From assembly GCF_002584985.1 (NCBI RefSeq), contig NZ_NUPZ01000042.1, forward strand, positions 1 to 63,071: 63,071 nt of DNA, in the 5' to 3' direction. A program made the translations under genes and the position numbers. Positions 7,975-16,503 of this stretch are shown piece after piece. Numbering within the stretch: position 1 is the stretch's first letter; every line of letters begins with the position of its first letter. The notes under the pieces were generated by a model. That model saw only the letters and a list, made by a program, of their open reading frames with translations, made no database searches and was not told where the DNA came from. Origin of the DNA: Bacillus sp. AFS029637 (GTDB lineage: Bacteria > Bacillota > Bacilli > Bacillales > Bacillaceae_G).

Positions 7975-8901
7975 ATGACGATAATATCTATAGAAAAAGC
8001 TACAATTTTAGATGCAGAAGATTTAACGGAAATAATGAAAAGAACATTTGATGAAGAAGCAAAACAATGGTTATACGGCCAAGATGATGTCATTGATTAT
8101 AACATTCAACCGCCAGGATATTCTTCCGTTGAAATGATGAAATATTCGATTGAAGAACTGGATTCTTTCAAAGTGATAATGGATAAAGAAATAATTGGGG
8201 GAATTATAGTTACGGTCTCTGGTAAGTCATACGGCCGAATTGATCGTATTTTTATAGATCCTGTTTATCAAGGAAAAGGAATTGGATCACATGTTATTAA
8301 ATTAATGGAAGAGGAATATCCGAACATAAGGATTTGGGATCTTGAAACATCTAGTAGACAAATTAATAATCATCATTTTTATAAAAAAATGGGCTATGAA
8401 ATAATTTTTAAATCTGAAGATGAGTATTGTTACGTGAAAAGAATACAGACAAGCTCAAACAAAGAGAGTGTAGTTAAAAATGAAGATATGAAAAATAGTC
8501 AATACGAAAACTGTAACTTAGCAAATACAGAGTATTACCAAGTGAATTTAAAAAATAGTTCATTTGTTGGTAGCAATGTAATGAATATGAACATGAGCAA
8601 TTGTAATGTAAGTCAATCAAAGTTTAGAAATATTAATTTTAGAAGTTCTTCATATACAGATTTAAATCTTTCTGGCAGTAAATTTAGTTTGGTGACTTTA
8701 GGTGGAGTTCAATTTAAAGATACAAACCTTGGGGAAGAGAAGGCTCCTATTTCATTTAATAGATGCGATTTGGAACGTAGCATGATAAGTAATAGTAATC
8801 TTAAAAATATGGAAATAGAAAATTGTGATGTAAATGGTATGAAAATAAACGGTATTTTAATAGAAGATTTGCTGGCGTTGTATAACCGGGTAAATAACTA
8901 A
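7975..8901 (+). CDS. GNAT acetyltransferase fused to a pentapeptide-repeat-like domain
   Basis: A 308-residue two-domain protein. Residues 1-155 are a GNAT domain with the loop IDPVYQGKGIGSHVIKLM and a YKKMGYE tail. Residues 170-290 are built of five-residue steps with N-L/F-x-x spacing (for example NCNLANTEYY, NLKNSSFVGSN, NLSGSKFSL), reading as degenerate pentapeptide repeats that would fold as a right-handed beta helix. GNAT domains usually end where this one meets the repeats, so this is a fusion. It follows another GNAT gene by 20 bases. The repeat domain may bind the target or act as a spacer; its role is unknown. Confidence 0.72.
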   Translation: MTIISIEKATILDAEDLTEIMKRTFDEEAKQWLYGQDDVIDYNIQPPGYSSVEMMKYSIEELDSFKVIMDKEIIGGIIVTVSGKSYGRIDRIFIDPVYQGKGIGSHVIKLMEEEYPNIRIWDLETSSRQINNHHFYKKMGYEIIFKSEDEYCYVKRIQTSSNKESVVKNEDMKNSQYENCNLANTEYYQVNLKNSSFVGSNVMNMNMSNCNVSQSKFRNINFRSSSYTDLNLSGSKFSLVTLGGVQFKDTNLGEEKAPISFNRCDLERSMISNSNLKNMEIENCDVNGMKINGILIEDLLALYNRVNN

Positions 8902-9035
8902 CTTAATTAAGGGAAATTAGTTAGTTGAATGAAATATAAATATAGTTATATAAAAATAACATAAAGAAATGCGAATGAGAAGGGATTTAATATAGGTTAT
9001 AAGAAGATAAGGTTGTTTATATGGAGGGAAGAAAA

Positions 9036-9545
9036 ATGGAGATTAACGTTAGAGCAGTAGAAATACAAGATGCTAGAGCAATTCATCGTATATGTATACA
9101 GGATGACGTTTTACCTTACATGGTTTTTTTACCTAGCATGCGAGTAGATGCTATGGAAAATAGAATTCGAAACTTAGCACCAAATCAATATGAATTCGTT
9201 GCGGAGTATGGTGGAGAAGTAGTAGGTTTCATTGGTTTAACCCAAAGTCCGGGGCGTAGATCTCATTCGGGTGATTTATTTATCGGGGTAGATAGCGAAT
9301 ACCATAATAAAGGTATTGGGAAAGCACTTCTTACAAAAATGCTTGATCTCGCTGATAATTGGTTAATGTTAGAGAGAGTAGAACTTGGTGTGTTAGAAAC
9401 AAATCCGAAAGCAAAAGCACTATATGAAAAATTCGGATTTGTAGAAGAGGGGATAAAGGTAGGGAATTTAAAGGCTCATGGAAATTTTATTAATGAAATT
9501 ATGATGAGTCGTTTTAGACCTGATGGTTTACTTGTACATAATTAA
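9036..9545 (+). CDS. GNAT family N-acetyltransferase
   Basis: A 169-residue GNAT protein of the RimI/PhnO-like type. Q/R-x-x-G-x-G appears as YHNKGIGKALLTKML near residue 92, followed by NPKAKALYEKFGFVEEG. The ATG at 9036 is preferred over one at 9021 because GGAGGGA lies 6 bases before it. It stands alone behind a 134-base gap. Confidence 0.85.
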   Translation: MEINVRAVEIQDARAIHRICIQDDVLPYMVFLPSMRVDAMENRIRNLAPNQYEFVAEYGGEVVGFIGLTQSPGRRSHSGDLFIGVDSEYHNKGIGKALLTKMLDLADNWLMLERVELGVLETNPKAKALYEKFGFVEEGIKVGNLKAHGNFINEIMMSRFRPDGLLVHN

Positions 9546-9550
9546 TTGTT

Positions 9551-9582
9551 AAAAGCATGACAAGTCAATGTCATGCTTTTTG
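9551..9582. terminator. bidirectional terminator
   Basis: AAAAGCATGACA / TGTCATGCTTTTT, between the convergent GNAT and EamA genes. Confidence 0.8.
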
Positions 9583-9587
9583 GATTG

Positions 9588-10475
9588 TTATTTATGATTT
9601 GGAAGCTTCGGCTGTAATAAAAATAATGCCAATCCAATGAAAATAATTGAAATTCCTAGTGCTTGTTGTAGAGAAATGGTCTCATTCAAAATAAAATAGG
9701 CTAGTACACAAGTGCCAATTGTTTCTCCTAAAATACTCATTGAAATTACAGTAGTACTCATCCATTTTAATAACCAATTGAAAATCGTTTGTCCTAAAAT
9801 CGTTGCAATGAAAGCTAATCCTATGAAGGACAACCATGTTTGTGTAGAGTAATGGAAGAAAGATTCTTGCTGCATGTAAGCAAATATACCGAGAAAGCAG
9901 GCACTACTTCCATAACTAATTACCGAATACGGAATAAGTGATAAATCTTTACGAACGTGTTGGCTAATGAAAAAATAAGCAGTAATTATTCCGGCTGCAA
10001 TAAATGCTAAAATATCTCCGTATAAAGCTTCTCCACTAATTTGGAAATCTTGCCATCCAATGACGATACTTCCTGAAATAGCGATGAGGCAACCAATAAT
10101 CGCTCCTTTCGTAAACCTCTCCTTGAATAAAAAATAACCACCGATCATTGAGAATAAAGGTTGTAACGTTACGATAACTGTCGAGCTTGCTACAGAAGTA
10201 TATCGTAATGATTCAAACCATAATACATAATGTGCAGCTAAAAATAGCCCAGATATGAAACCGAATCTCCACTGTTTTTTCGTTAATGTTTTTAGCTCGT
10301 TTCGATTATTTTTATTACATATTAGAAATGGTAGTAGCATGATTGCTGCAAATAATAAGCGGTAAAAAGCAATAATTACCGCAGGAGCATCGGCCAATTT
10401 TACAAAAATCGCTGAAGTTGATAAGGCGAATACACCGAAAAATAAGATGAAATATGAAAAAGTAGATGATTTCAA
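9588..10475 (-). CDS. EamA/DMT family transporter
   Basis: A 295-residue protein with ten predicted membrane helices in two EamA halves (about residues 8-140 and 150-285), the layout of drug/metabolite exporters. It uses a TTG start behind GGAGGGA. The divergent XRE-cupin regulator 170 bases away probably controls it. The substrate is not evident; many EamA proteins export amino acids or metabolites. Confidence 0.87.
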   Translation of the reverse strand: MKSSTFSYFILFFGVFALSTSAIFVKLADAPAVIIAFYRLLFAAIMLLPFLICNKNNRNELKTLTKKQWRFGFISGLFLAAHYVLWFESLRYTSVASSTVIVTLQPLFSMIGGYFLFKERFTKGAIIGCLIAISGSIVIGWQDFQISGEALYGDILAFIAAGIITAYFFISQHVRKDLSLIPYSVISYGSSACFLGIFAYMQQESFFHYSTQTWLSFIGLAFIATILGQTIFNWLLKWMSTTVISMSILGETIGTCVLAYFILNETISLQQALGISIIFIGLALFLLQPKLPNHK

Positions 10476-10646
10476 AGTCTATCCCTCCGATAGTTTGTTT
10501 ATTATAATGAACTATTTACGATATAATGTACAAAGGTAAGTATATAAGGGCTAGAAGATGAAAGAAAGTATTATTTGACTTTGTTTAATATGTCAGCACA
10601 ACGGGAACGAAACATACATTATGATGGACGAAAGGGAGTAGTTATT

Positions 10647-11207
10647 TTGATTCACTATCGACTTGGACAAACTGTTTTAAGTTATCGTAAGAAAAATAAT
10701 ATGACAATTCGTGAATTCGCTGAGTATGCAGGGATTAGTACATCACTAATTAGTCAAATTGAAAGAGGACATGCCAATCCTTCTTTAAGTGTTTTGGAAT
10801 TAATAGCGAAAGCATTAAATGTACCATTATTTACGCTGTTTATTAACGATATTGATACAGATTCACTCATTTCTAAGAAGAAAGATAGAAAGAAAGTATA
10901 TCGGGAAAATAGCGATCACATAGTATATGATGTGTTAACACCGGATTTCATGAAAGCACGTATTGAAATGTTAATGATGGATTTAAATAAACAAGCAAAT
11001 ACAACAGAAAGTCACTATTCACATGAAGAGAAGGAAGAAATTGCTGTTGTCATGAAAGGAGAAGTGTTTGTGGAATTAGAAGGAAAAGAGTACTTCTTAG
11101 AAGAAGGGGATGTTGTACGTATCCCGCCAAATGTGAAGCATCGCTTTTTGAATAAAAGTGATGAATCAAATCACATTTTATTTGTATTGACACCATCTTT
11201 AGGGTGA
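10647..11207 (+). CDS. XRE-family regulator with C-terminal cupin domain
   Basis: A 186-residue protein. A Cro/CI-type helix-turn-helix occupies about residues 8-62 (REFAEYAGISTSLISQIERG), and a cupin occupies about 110-182 with the HYSHEEKEEI and GDVVRIPPNVKHRF motifs. Such proteins sense a small ligand through the cupin and often regulate a neighbouring transporter; here the EamA gene is divergent. The TTG at 10647 is preferred because AAGGGAG lies 8 bases upstream; an ORF extending to 10575 has no ribosome binding site. Confidence 0.83.
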   Translation: MIHYRLGQTVLSYRKKNNMTIREFAEYAGISTSLISQIERGHANPSLSVLELIAKALNVPLFTLFINDIDTDSLISKKKDRKKVYRENSDHIVYDVLTPDFMKARIEMLMMDLNKQANTTESHYSHEEKEEIAVVMKGEVFVELEGKEYFLEEGDVVRIPPNVKHRFLNKSDESNHILFVLTPSLG

Positions 11208-11240
11208 AAATATAGTGATTTTTATTATGGGAGATAGAAA

Positions 11241-11456
11241 ATGGAAAATAAAAGCATTTTAAAAGGTGGACTTTTCATTTTAAATGAACTATCAAAATTT
11301 AATATTATTTATCGAGCGGAATCGCATCATGATTTAATTGGGCATATGCTTACTTATTCTCACGCAATCAATATCATGTATGATTTAGGGCATGTCTTTA
11401 AATTTTCATATAGTTATTTTGATTATATAAAGAGGGCCCAGAATATAAAGATATAA
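11241..11456 (+). CDS. hypothetical protein, 71 residues
   Basis: A short ORF 33 bases after the XRE-cupin gene, with GGGAGA before its ATG. The protein is rich in His, Tyr and aromatic residues, with no signal peptide or recognisable motif. It may be co-transcribed with the regulator. I do not recognise it; it could also be a decayed fragment. Confidence 0.45.
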   Translation: MENKSILKGGLFILNELSKFNIIYRAESHHDLIGHMLTYSHAINIMYDLGHVFKFSYSYFDYIKRAQNIKI

Positions 11457-11656
11457 CATTAGAAAAATTTTGTTATATTATAAATTCTTAATGGTATGTG
11501 ATAATCGGAAGAAACTTAATTTGAGTCACTTATTTGTTGATAGTATATTATTTAAAAATTTGTAAGATTTTACATGCGTGTTTTACTTTTACTAATTATG
11601 TAAGTGGGCTATACTAAAATACATACATTTTTATTATTGGAGAGAAATAAAACAAC

Positions 11657-11806
11657 ATGGAAGTATCGAAATTAGAAAAAGTAATTGAGGTTAAAAAAGA
11701 AGAGCTTTTATATTTAGTATCGGATTATGGATTTCAACATGAAAAAGTACTGACACTGAGTCAAGAAATAGACAAATTGATTAATTATTTTATGTTTGTA
11801 AAATAG
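11657..11806 (+). CDS. Spo0E-like aspartyl-phosphate phosphatase
   Basis: A 49-residue protein. The helical hairpin carries the family signature LSQEIDKLIN near residues 34-43 (S-Q-x-x-D), which in Spo0E-type phosphatases enters the active site of Spo0A~P or related response regulators and removes the phosphate. The length (45-60) is typical. A GGAGAG site lies about 12 bases upstream and an intrinsic terminator follows at once. It would act as a brake on sporulation initiation. Confidence 0.8.
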   Translation: MEVSKLEKVIEVKKEELLYLVSDYGFQHEKVLTLSQEIDKLINYFMFVK

Positions 11807-11849
11807 AAAGAACTATGACGTGATTTGAAACTGTTATAGTTCTTTTTTA
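11807..11849 (+). terminator. terminator of the Spo0E-like gene
   Basis: AAAGAACTATGAC / GTTATAGTTCTTTTTT with a T-run, directly after the stop codon. Confidence 0.8.
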
Positions 11850-12019
11850 TTGAGTAAATATACATTCAGGACAGTTATTAATTAAGAGTATAAAAATAAA
11901 TATGTTCGTATATATTGTCTAATTTTTTACAGAATGATCAAGCTGCTAGTCGGATATAAGGACTTTTGGGTATAATAATAAAGGAATTATTAATTGTATC
12001 GGTTAGGAGCGCAGCACAT

Positions 12020-13420
12020 ATGAAAACAGTTGTTGTTATCGGTGGAGGTATAACTGGACTTTCTACTATGTTTTATTTAGAAAAATTAAAAAAGGATTAT
12101 AATATCGATTTAAATTTAATCCTTGTCGAAAAAGAAGAGTATTTAGGTGGTAAAATCCATAGTGTAGAAGAAAAGGATTTTATTATGGAATCAGGAGCGG
12201 ATTCTATCGTTGCTCGTAATGAACATGTTATGCCGCTTGTAAAAGATTTAAATTTAGAAGAAGAAATGGTATATAATGAAACGGGTATTTCTTACATATA
12301 TTCTGATCATACTTTACATCCAATTCCTTCTGACACTATATTTGGGATACCGATGAGCGCCCAGTCGTTGTTTAGCAGTACGCTAGTCTCAACGAAAGGG
12401 AAAATTGTTGCTTTAAAAGATTTTATAACGAAAAATAAAGAATTCACAAAAGACACATCACTTGCTGTATTTTTAGAAAGCTTTTTAGGGAAAGAGTTAG
12501 TAGAAAGACAAATTGCCCCTGTGCTTTCAGGGGTATATTCCGGTAATTTGAATGAACTTACAATGGCATCTACATTACCGTATTTACTGGATTATAAAAA
12601 TAAGTATGGAAGTATTATTAAAGGTTTTGAAGAGAATAAAAAACAATTTCAATCAGTAGGAAATAAAAAGTTTGTATCATTTAAAAGTGGCTTATCTACA
12701 ATTATAAATCGCTTAGAAGAAATGCTGAGTGAGGCTGTCATAAAAAAAGGTGTTGTAACGACAGCTGTAAGTAAAAAAGGTAATCGCTATGAAATTTCCT
12801 TTGCAAATCATGAGTCAATCCAAGCTGATTATGTTGTTTTAGCAGCTCCGCATGATATCGCACAAACTTTATTACAGTCTAACGAGTTAAACGAGCAGTT
12901 TCATACATTTAAAAACGCATCTCTTATAAGTATTTACTTAGGTTTTGACATACTAGATGAACAACTACCAGCTGATGGTACAGGGTTTATCGTAACGGAA
13001 AACAGTGATTTACATTGTGATGCTTGTACATGGACAAGCCGGAAGTGGAAACATACATCGGGTAAACAAAAGCTATTGGTAAGAATGTTTTATAAGAGTA
13101 CAAACCCAGTATATGAAACGATCAAAAATTATAGTGAAGAAGAATTAGTACGAGTAGCTTTATATGATATTGAAAAAAGCCTTGGAATAAAAGGTGAACC
13201 AGAAGTAGTTGAAGTTACGAATTGGAAAGATTTAATGCCGAAATATCATTTAGAACATAATCAAGCGGTTCAAACATTACAAGAAAAAATGACGAATCTT
13301 TATCCGAATGTATACTTAGCTGGCGCTTCCTATTACGGTGTTGGAATTGGTGCGTGTATTGGAAATGGAAAGAACACTGCAAATGAAATAATTGCAACAT
13401 TAAATGAACCGTCAAATTAA
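12020..13420 (+). CDS. hemY: coproporphyrinogen/protoporphyrinogen oxidase (HemY/CgoX type)
   Basis: A 466-residue FAD enzyme of the HemG/HemY family. The dinucleotide-binding motif VVVIGGGITGLST is at residues 4-16 and the C-terminal FAD segment includes LAGASYYGVGIGACIGNG. In Gram-positive bacteria this enzyme oxidises coproporphyrinogen III to coproporphyrin III in haem synthesis. The ATG at 12020 has TAGGAGC 9 bases upstream; longer in-frame starts have no site. No other haem gene is nearby, so this is probably a second copy separate from the usual hemEHY group. Confidence 0.85.
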   Translation: MKTVVVIGGGITGLSTMFYLEKLKKDYNIDLNLILVEKEEYLGGKIHSVEEKDFIMESGADSIVARNEHVMPLVKDLNLEEEMVYNETGISYIYSDHTLHPIPSDTIFGIPMSAQSLFSSTLVSTKGKIVALKDFITKNKEFTKDTSLAVFLESFLGKELVERQIAPVLSGVYSGNLNELTMASTLPYLLDYKNKYGSIIKGFEENKKQFQSVGNKKFVSFKSGLSTIINRLEEMLSEAVIKKGVVTTAVSKKGNRYEISFANHESIQADYVVLAAPHDIAQTLLQSNELNEQFHTFKNASLISIYLGFDILDEQLPADGTGFIVTENSDLHCDACTWTSRKWKHTSGKQKLLVRMFYKSTNPVYETIKNYSEEELVRVALYDIEKSLGIKGEPEVVEVTNWKDLMPKYHLEHNQAVQTLQEKMTNLYPNVYLAGASYYGVGIGACIGNGKNTANEIIATLNEPSN

Positions 13421-13440
13421 TAATACATAAATAAATTGAT

Positions 13441-13476
13441 AAAATGTCCCTCCGTTATGCTGGAGGGACATTTTAT
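13441..13476. terminator. bidirectional terminator
   Basis: AAAATGTCCCTCC / GGAGGGACATTTTATTT, between the convergent hemY and the minus-strand membrane protein. Confidence 0.85.
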
Positions 13477-14025
13477 TTATTTCACTTGAATTGAGACCTT
13501 TTTATTAGTTGTATTATTCTCGGTAATTGTTAATGTTATGTTACCGGATTCTTTAAATGAATATGATGAGAATTGATAAAGCTCTTTTATACCATGTTTC
13601 TCTTTTAATTTATTGGCAGGAAGTAATGTTATGTTCGGTTTCCATGTTTCCTGTTTACCTGAAGGATACTTTACTATTATTACTGGATTATTTAATTGCA
13701 TTGGTTCCCAAGAGGCAAAATGTAGTTCAACTTCTCTATCTTTTTTTAGTAACTCATCTGAAAAATATCCAAGCTCTCCAACATTACCGAAAACAGTAAA
13801 GTTTTGATTTTGTAATGTAATATCTAAATATTTAGGTTGATATGTTGCTGCATGGTATATTCCATACGAAAGTGAGAGTGTGGCAGCGATTAAAATGCTA
13901 ATTGAAAACGTCCTAAAGCTATTTCCTTTAAAACTAGTCATCATGAATGAGTTTGGGGCGACCTTTTTTGCAAATAAAAAAATGAGTAATATGAGTAAGA
14001 GGGATAAGCCGATGAATATATACAT
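13477..14025 (-). CDS. hypothetical membrane-anchored protein
   Basis: A 182-residue protein with two hydrophobic helices (about residues 1-20 and 37-58), followed by an exported beta-rich domain of about 120 residues. GGAGGTG lies 10 bases before the ATG at 14025. The end of the domain (KESGNITLTITENN) looks immunoglobulin-like. I do not recognise a named family. The layout suggests a cell-envelope protein facing outward. Confidence 0.65.
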   Translation of the reverse strand: MYIFIGLSLLLILLIFLFAKKVAPNSFMMTSFKGNSFRTFSISILIAATLSLSYGIYHAATYQPKYLDITLQNQNFTVFGNVGELGYFSDELLKKDREVELHFASWEPMQLNNPVIIVKYPSGKQETWKPNITLLPANKLKEKHGIKELYQFSSYSFKESGNITLTITENNTTNKKVSIQVK

Positions 14026-14235
14026 AGGAAATTTACACCTCCGCAATAAAATAATATGCCAACTAAATTTTACCATAAACGTATGGGGTATGGTGTAATT
14101 TTAGAAGGAAAAAGTGAGCATGGAATCGAAAGTATAAGATATATTATACGGGCGGAGTGATGAAAATGAAAATGAAAATAATACAATTAATTTTAAAAAA
14201 TGAAGGTAAGAACAGGATAATAGGAGTGAATGTGA

Positions 14236-14862
14236 TTGTTACGTACTGTTGAAGCAACGCAAAAATTATTTGACGAATGGGCAAAAACTTACGATGAAAA
14301 TTTACAGGAAGCAACAGGTCCGTTATATGGATATAACAATAGTTTGATTGAAGCGAAAGAAATGATCCGACTATATAAGAGAGAAAAAATTATTGATATT
14401 GGAATTGGAACGGGTGCATTTGCTTCATTAGTGAGTGAAAATAATGAGAGTGTAGTAGGGGTGGATGTATCAGAAAAGATGTTAGAAACATGTAAAGAAA
14501 AACATCCAACGTATCATTTAGAGGTAGGATCATTTACAAATACAAATCAAGAGGATGAAGCTTTTGATATAGTTATTTCTAGTTTTTGTTTTCATGAGGT
14601 GTTACCTTCAGAGAGGAAGAAAGCCTGTGAAGAGGTTTATAGAATAGTAAGGAAAGAAGGGAGATTTCTTCTCTTAGATATTATGTTCGTATCTGATTTT
14701 GCATTAAATGAAGCGCGAGAACGAATCGGGAGAAAGTGGGATAGTACAGAAGTATATCCGTTTGTTAATGAGTTAGATACACTACTTAGAGAAACTGGTT
14801 TTTCAAGTGTAAATTGGAGACAAACAGCTCCATGTCATTGGGCATTAGTTGCACATAAATAG
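14236..14862 (+). CDS. class I SAM-dependent methyltransferase
   Basis: A 208-residue methyltransferase. Motif I is IIDIGIGTGAFASL at about residues 52-65, the acidic strand is VVGVDVSEKML, and motif III is the DIVISSFCFHEV stretch. The N-terminus (FDEWAKTYDEN) is typical of UbiE/YrrT-like enzymes acting on small molecules. TTG start with AGGAG 9 bases upstream. It is a lone gene with its own terminator; substrate unknown. Confidence 0.82.
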   Translation: MLRTVEATQKLFDEWAKTYDENLQEATGPLYGYNNSLIEAKEMIRLYKREKIIDIGIGTGAFASLVSENNESVVGVDVSEKMLETCKEKHPTYHLEVGSFTNTNQEDEAFDIVISSFCFHEVLPSERKKACEEVYRIVRKEGRFLLLDIMFVSDFALNEARERIGRKWDSTEVYPFVNELDTLLRETGFSSVNWRQTAPCHWALVAHK

Positions 14863-14867
14863 GGAAT

Positions 14868-14908
14868 AAAGAGATGATCATAGTATTTTGATCATCTCTT
14901 TATTTTTT
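14868..14908 (+). terminator. terminator of the methyltransferase
   Basis: AAAGAGATGATCA / TGATCATCTCTTTA followed by TTTTTT. Confidence 0.85.
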
Positions 14909-15065
14909 CTAATCATGCAAGAGCAAGAAGGGTTACTCGTAGTTCGTATTGAATTAAGAGGATAAGCTTCTCTTGAAATATTTGATTAATGGAACATTGA
15001 GGACTTTCCTAATTCTAAATATGTTTTCTGCTATAATAAATGAGTAGAGAGAAAGGAGTGAGCCT

Positions 15066-15617
15066 ATGGCATTTCCTATATTAGAAACAGAACGCTTGCG
15101 TTTAGTAGAAATAGAACAATCTTATTGTCAAAAAATATATGAAATTTTTTCACTGGATGAGGTAACATGTTATTACGGTATGAATTCTTTTACGGAGTTT
15201 GGACAAGCTTCACGTATGATTGAATCTTTTTCAAAAAATTACTTCGAGAAAAAGGCAATACGATGGGGGATTGTATTAAAAGAAACAAATACTTTACTAG
15301 GTACAATTGGATTAAATAATTTACAACTATGGAGTAAACGATCCGAGATCGGCTATGACTTGCATCCCAAATATTGGGGAAATGGTTATGCATCAGAAGC
15401 AGCCAGGGAAATCATCAATTATGGATTTCAAGATTTAGGCTTATTTAGAATTGGAGCTATTACATACCCTGAAAATATTACATCTTGTAAAATGTTATCT
15501 AAAATAGGCTTTCATAAGGAAGGATTATTACGTGGATATATTCATCAAGGAAATAAGCAACATGATGCATTACTGTATTCTATAGTTCGAACGGATGTAG
15601 AGCATGTAAATTTATAA
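15066..15617 (+). CDS. RimJ/RimL-type GNAT acetyltransferase
   Basis: A 183-residue protein starting LETERLRLVEIE, the hallmark of Acetyltransf_3 (RimJ/RimL/YdaF) proteins. The acetyl-CoA loop is YWGNGYASEAAREI near residue 103 and the tail is NITSCKMLSKIGFHKEGLL. GAAAGGAG precedes the ATG. Relatives acetylate protein N-termini or small amines; the target here is unknown. Confidence 0.88.
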   Translation: MAFPILETERLRLVEIEQSYCQKIYEIFSLDEVTCYYGMNSFTEFGQASRMIESFSKNYFEKKAIRWGIVLKETNTLLGTIGLNNLQLWSKRSEIGYDLHPKYWGNGYASEAAREIINYGFQDLGLFRIGAITYPENITSCKMLSKIGFHKEGLLRGYIHQGNKQHDALLYSIVRTDVEHVNL

Positions 15618-15620
15618 TAA

Positions 15621-15646
15621 AAACCCCTCTTATTAAAAGAGGGGTT
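15621..15646. terminator. bidirectional terminator
   Basis: AACCCCTCTT / AAGAGGGGTT with A and T flanks, between the GNAT gene and the convergent ydjO-like gene. Confidence 0.85.
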
Positions 15647-15654
15647 AAGTAAAA

Positions 15655-15840
15655 TTAACCTAACTTAGGTAATAAACGTTCTCCGCTTTTCATGCTACTT
15701 TTACATAAAGGGCATTTAGGCTCTTCTTCAAATGAAAAGTTCTTTCTCATCCATCCTAAACAATCCTCTGATTCACATTCCCAAACAGGGGTTTGTTCTG
15801 GTGGTACTTCTGCTACATCGTTCTTTCGATTGCGATACAT
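15655..15840 (-). CDS. cold-inducible protein YdjO-like
   Basis: A 61-residue protein with two Cys pairs (CESEDC and CPLC, residues 22-46) that form a small zinc-ribbon-like motif, matching the YdjO family of cold-inducible Bacillus proteins. It lies downstream of a cold-shock protein gene on the same strand, separated by a terminator, which supports a shared cold response. The exact role of YdjO is not known. Confidence 0.8.
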   Translation of the reverse strand: MYRNRKNDVAEVPPEQTPVWECESEDCLGWMRKNFSFEEEPKCPLCKSSMKSGERLLPKLG

Positions 15841-15879
15841 GTAACCACTCCTTTTATGTAAAAATTTTAGTTATATATT

Positions 15880-15916
15880 AAAAAGGTTGTTAACCGAGCT
15901 GGTAACAACCTTTTTA
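15880..15916 (-). terminator. terminator of the cold-shock gene
   Basis: AAAAAGGTTGTTAACC / GGTAACAACCTTTTT, immediately after the csp stop codon in the minus direction. Some read-through would reach the ydjO-like gene. Confidence 0.85.
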
Positions 15917-15925
15917 TTGTTTGAA

Positions 15926-16129
15926 TTATAGCTTTACAACGTTTTTAGCTTGAGGTCCACGGTTACCGTCTTCAACTTCGAAGCTAACTTCTTGACCTTC
16001 GTCAAGAGACTTGAAGCCGTCGCCAGTGATAGCTGAGAAGTGAACGAATACGTCGTTACCGTCTGCAACTTCGATGAAACCGAAACCTTTTTCGCTGTTA
16101 AACCATTTTACTTTACCTGTTAATGTCAT
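15926..16129 (-). CDS. cold-shock protein (CspA/CspB family)
   Basis: A 67-residue single cold-shock domain with both RNA-binding motifs, KGFGFIEV (RNP1) and VFVHFSAI (RNP2), and the family-typical end [13 protein letters not shown]. These proteins bind single-stranded RNA and act as chaperones for mRNA. TAGGAGG precedes the ATG. B. cereus has several paralogues and I cannot say which this is. Confidence 0.95.
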   Translation of the reverse strand: MTLTGKVKWFNSEKGFGFIEVADGNDVFVHFSAITGDGFKSLDEGQEVSFEVEDGNRGPQAKNVVKL

Positions 16130-16199
16130 GGTAATGCCTCCTAAAATTTAAAAAGATTACAATATGATCGGCCTTATTTGAATGAAAAATAAAAGTTCA

Positions 16200-16258
16200 C
16201 ATATTATCAAAAACCCATAAGGAGTACGAAATGGTCCTGATTGATACTTGATAATATG
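16200..16258 (-). promoter_or_regulatory. inverted repeat in the cold-shock gene leader
   Basis: CATATTATCAA (16200-16210) and TTGATAATATG (16248-16258) are a perfect 11-bp inverted repeat with a 37-base loop, 70 bases upstream of the csp ATG. Cold-shock mRNAs have long structured leaders, so this may be part of one. The rest of 16130-16503 holds no gene; the far end carries the AAGGAGGAG site of the next plus-strand gene. Confidence 0.4.
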
Positions 16259-16503
16259 CAAAGAAAATATAGTGTTAAATTGACCTTAATTACTATCTTA
16301 CAACAAATGGTGTGAAATAGCAAGTGCTGGTAATATCAGTAAGGAATAGGATGGGAAAAGGCACAAAGGCATCTCTTTTATTTATATATTATTCCTAATT
16401 TTGGTTTATGCTAAACTAAGAACATTTTTATTGAAAATTTTTATAAGGGAAACGATATATATTTAAGAATAGTGGTGATGTATTTGTTAAGGAGGAGAGA
16501 ATA

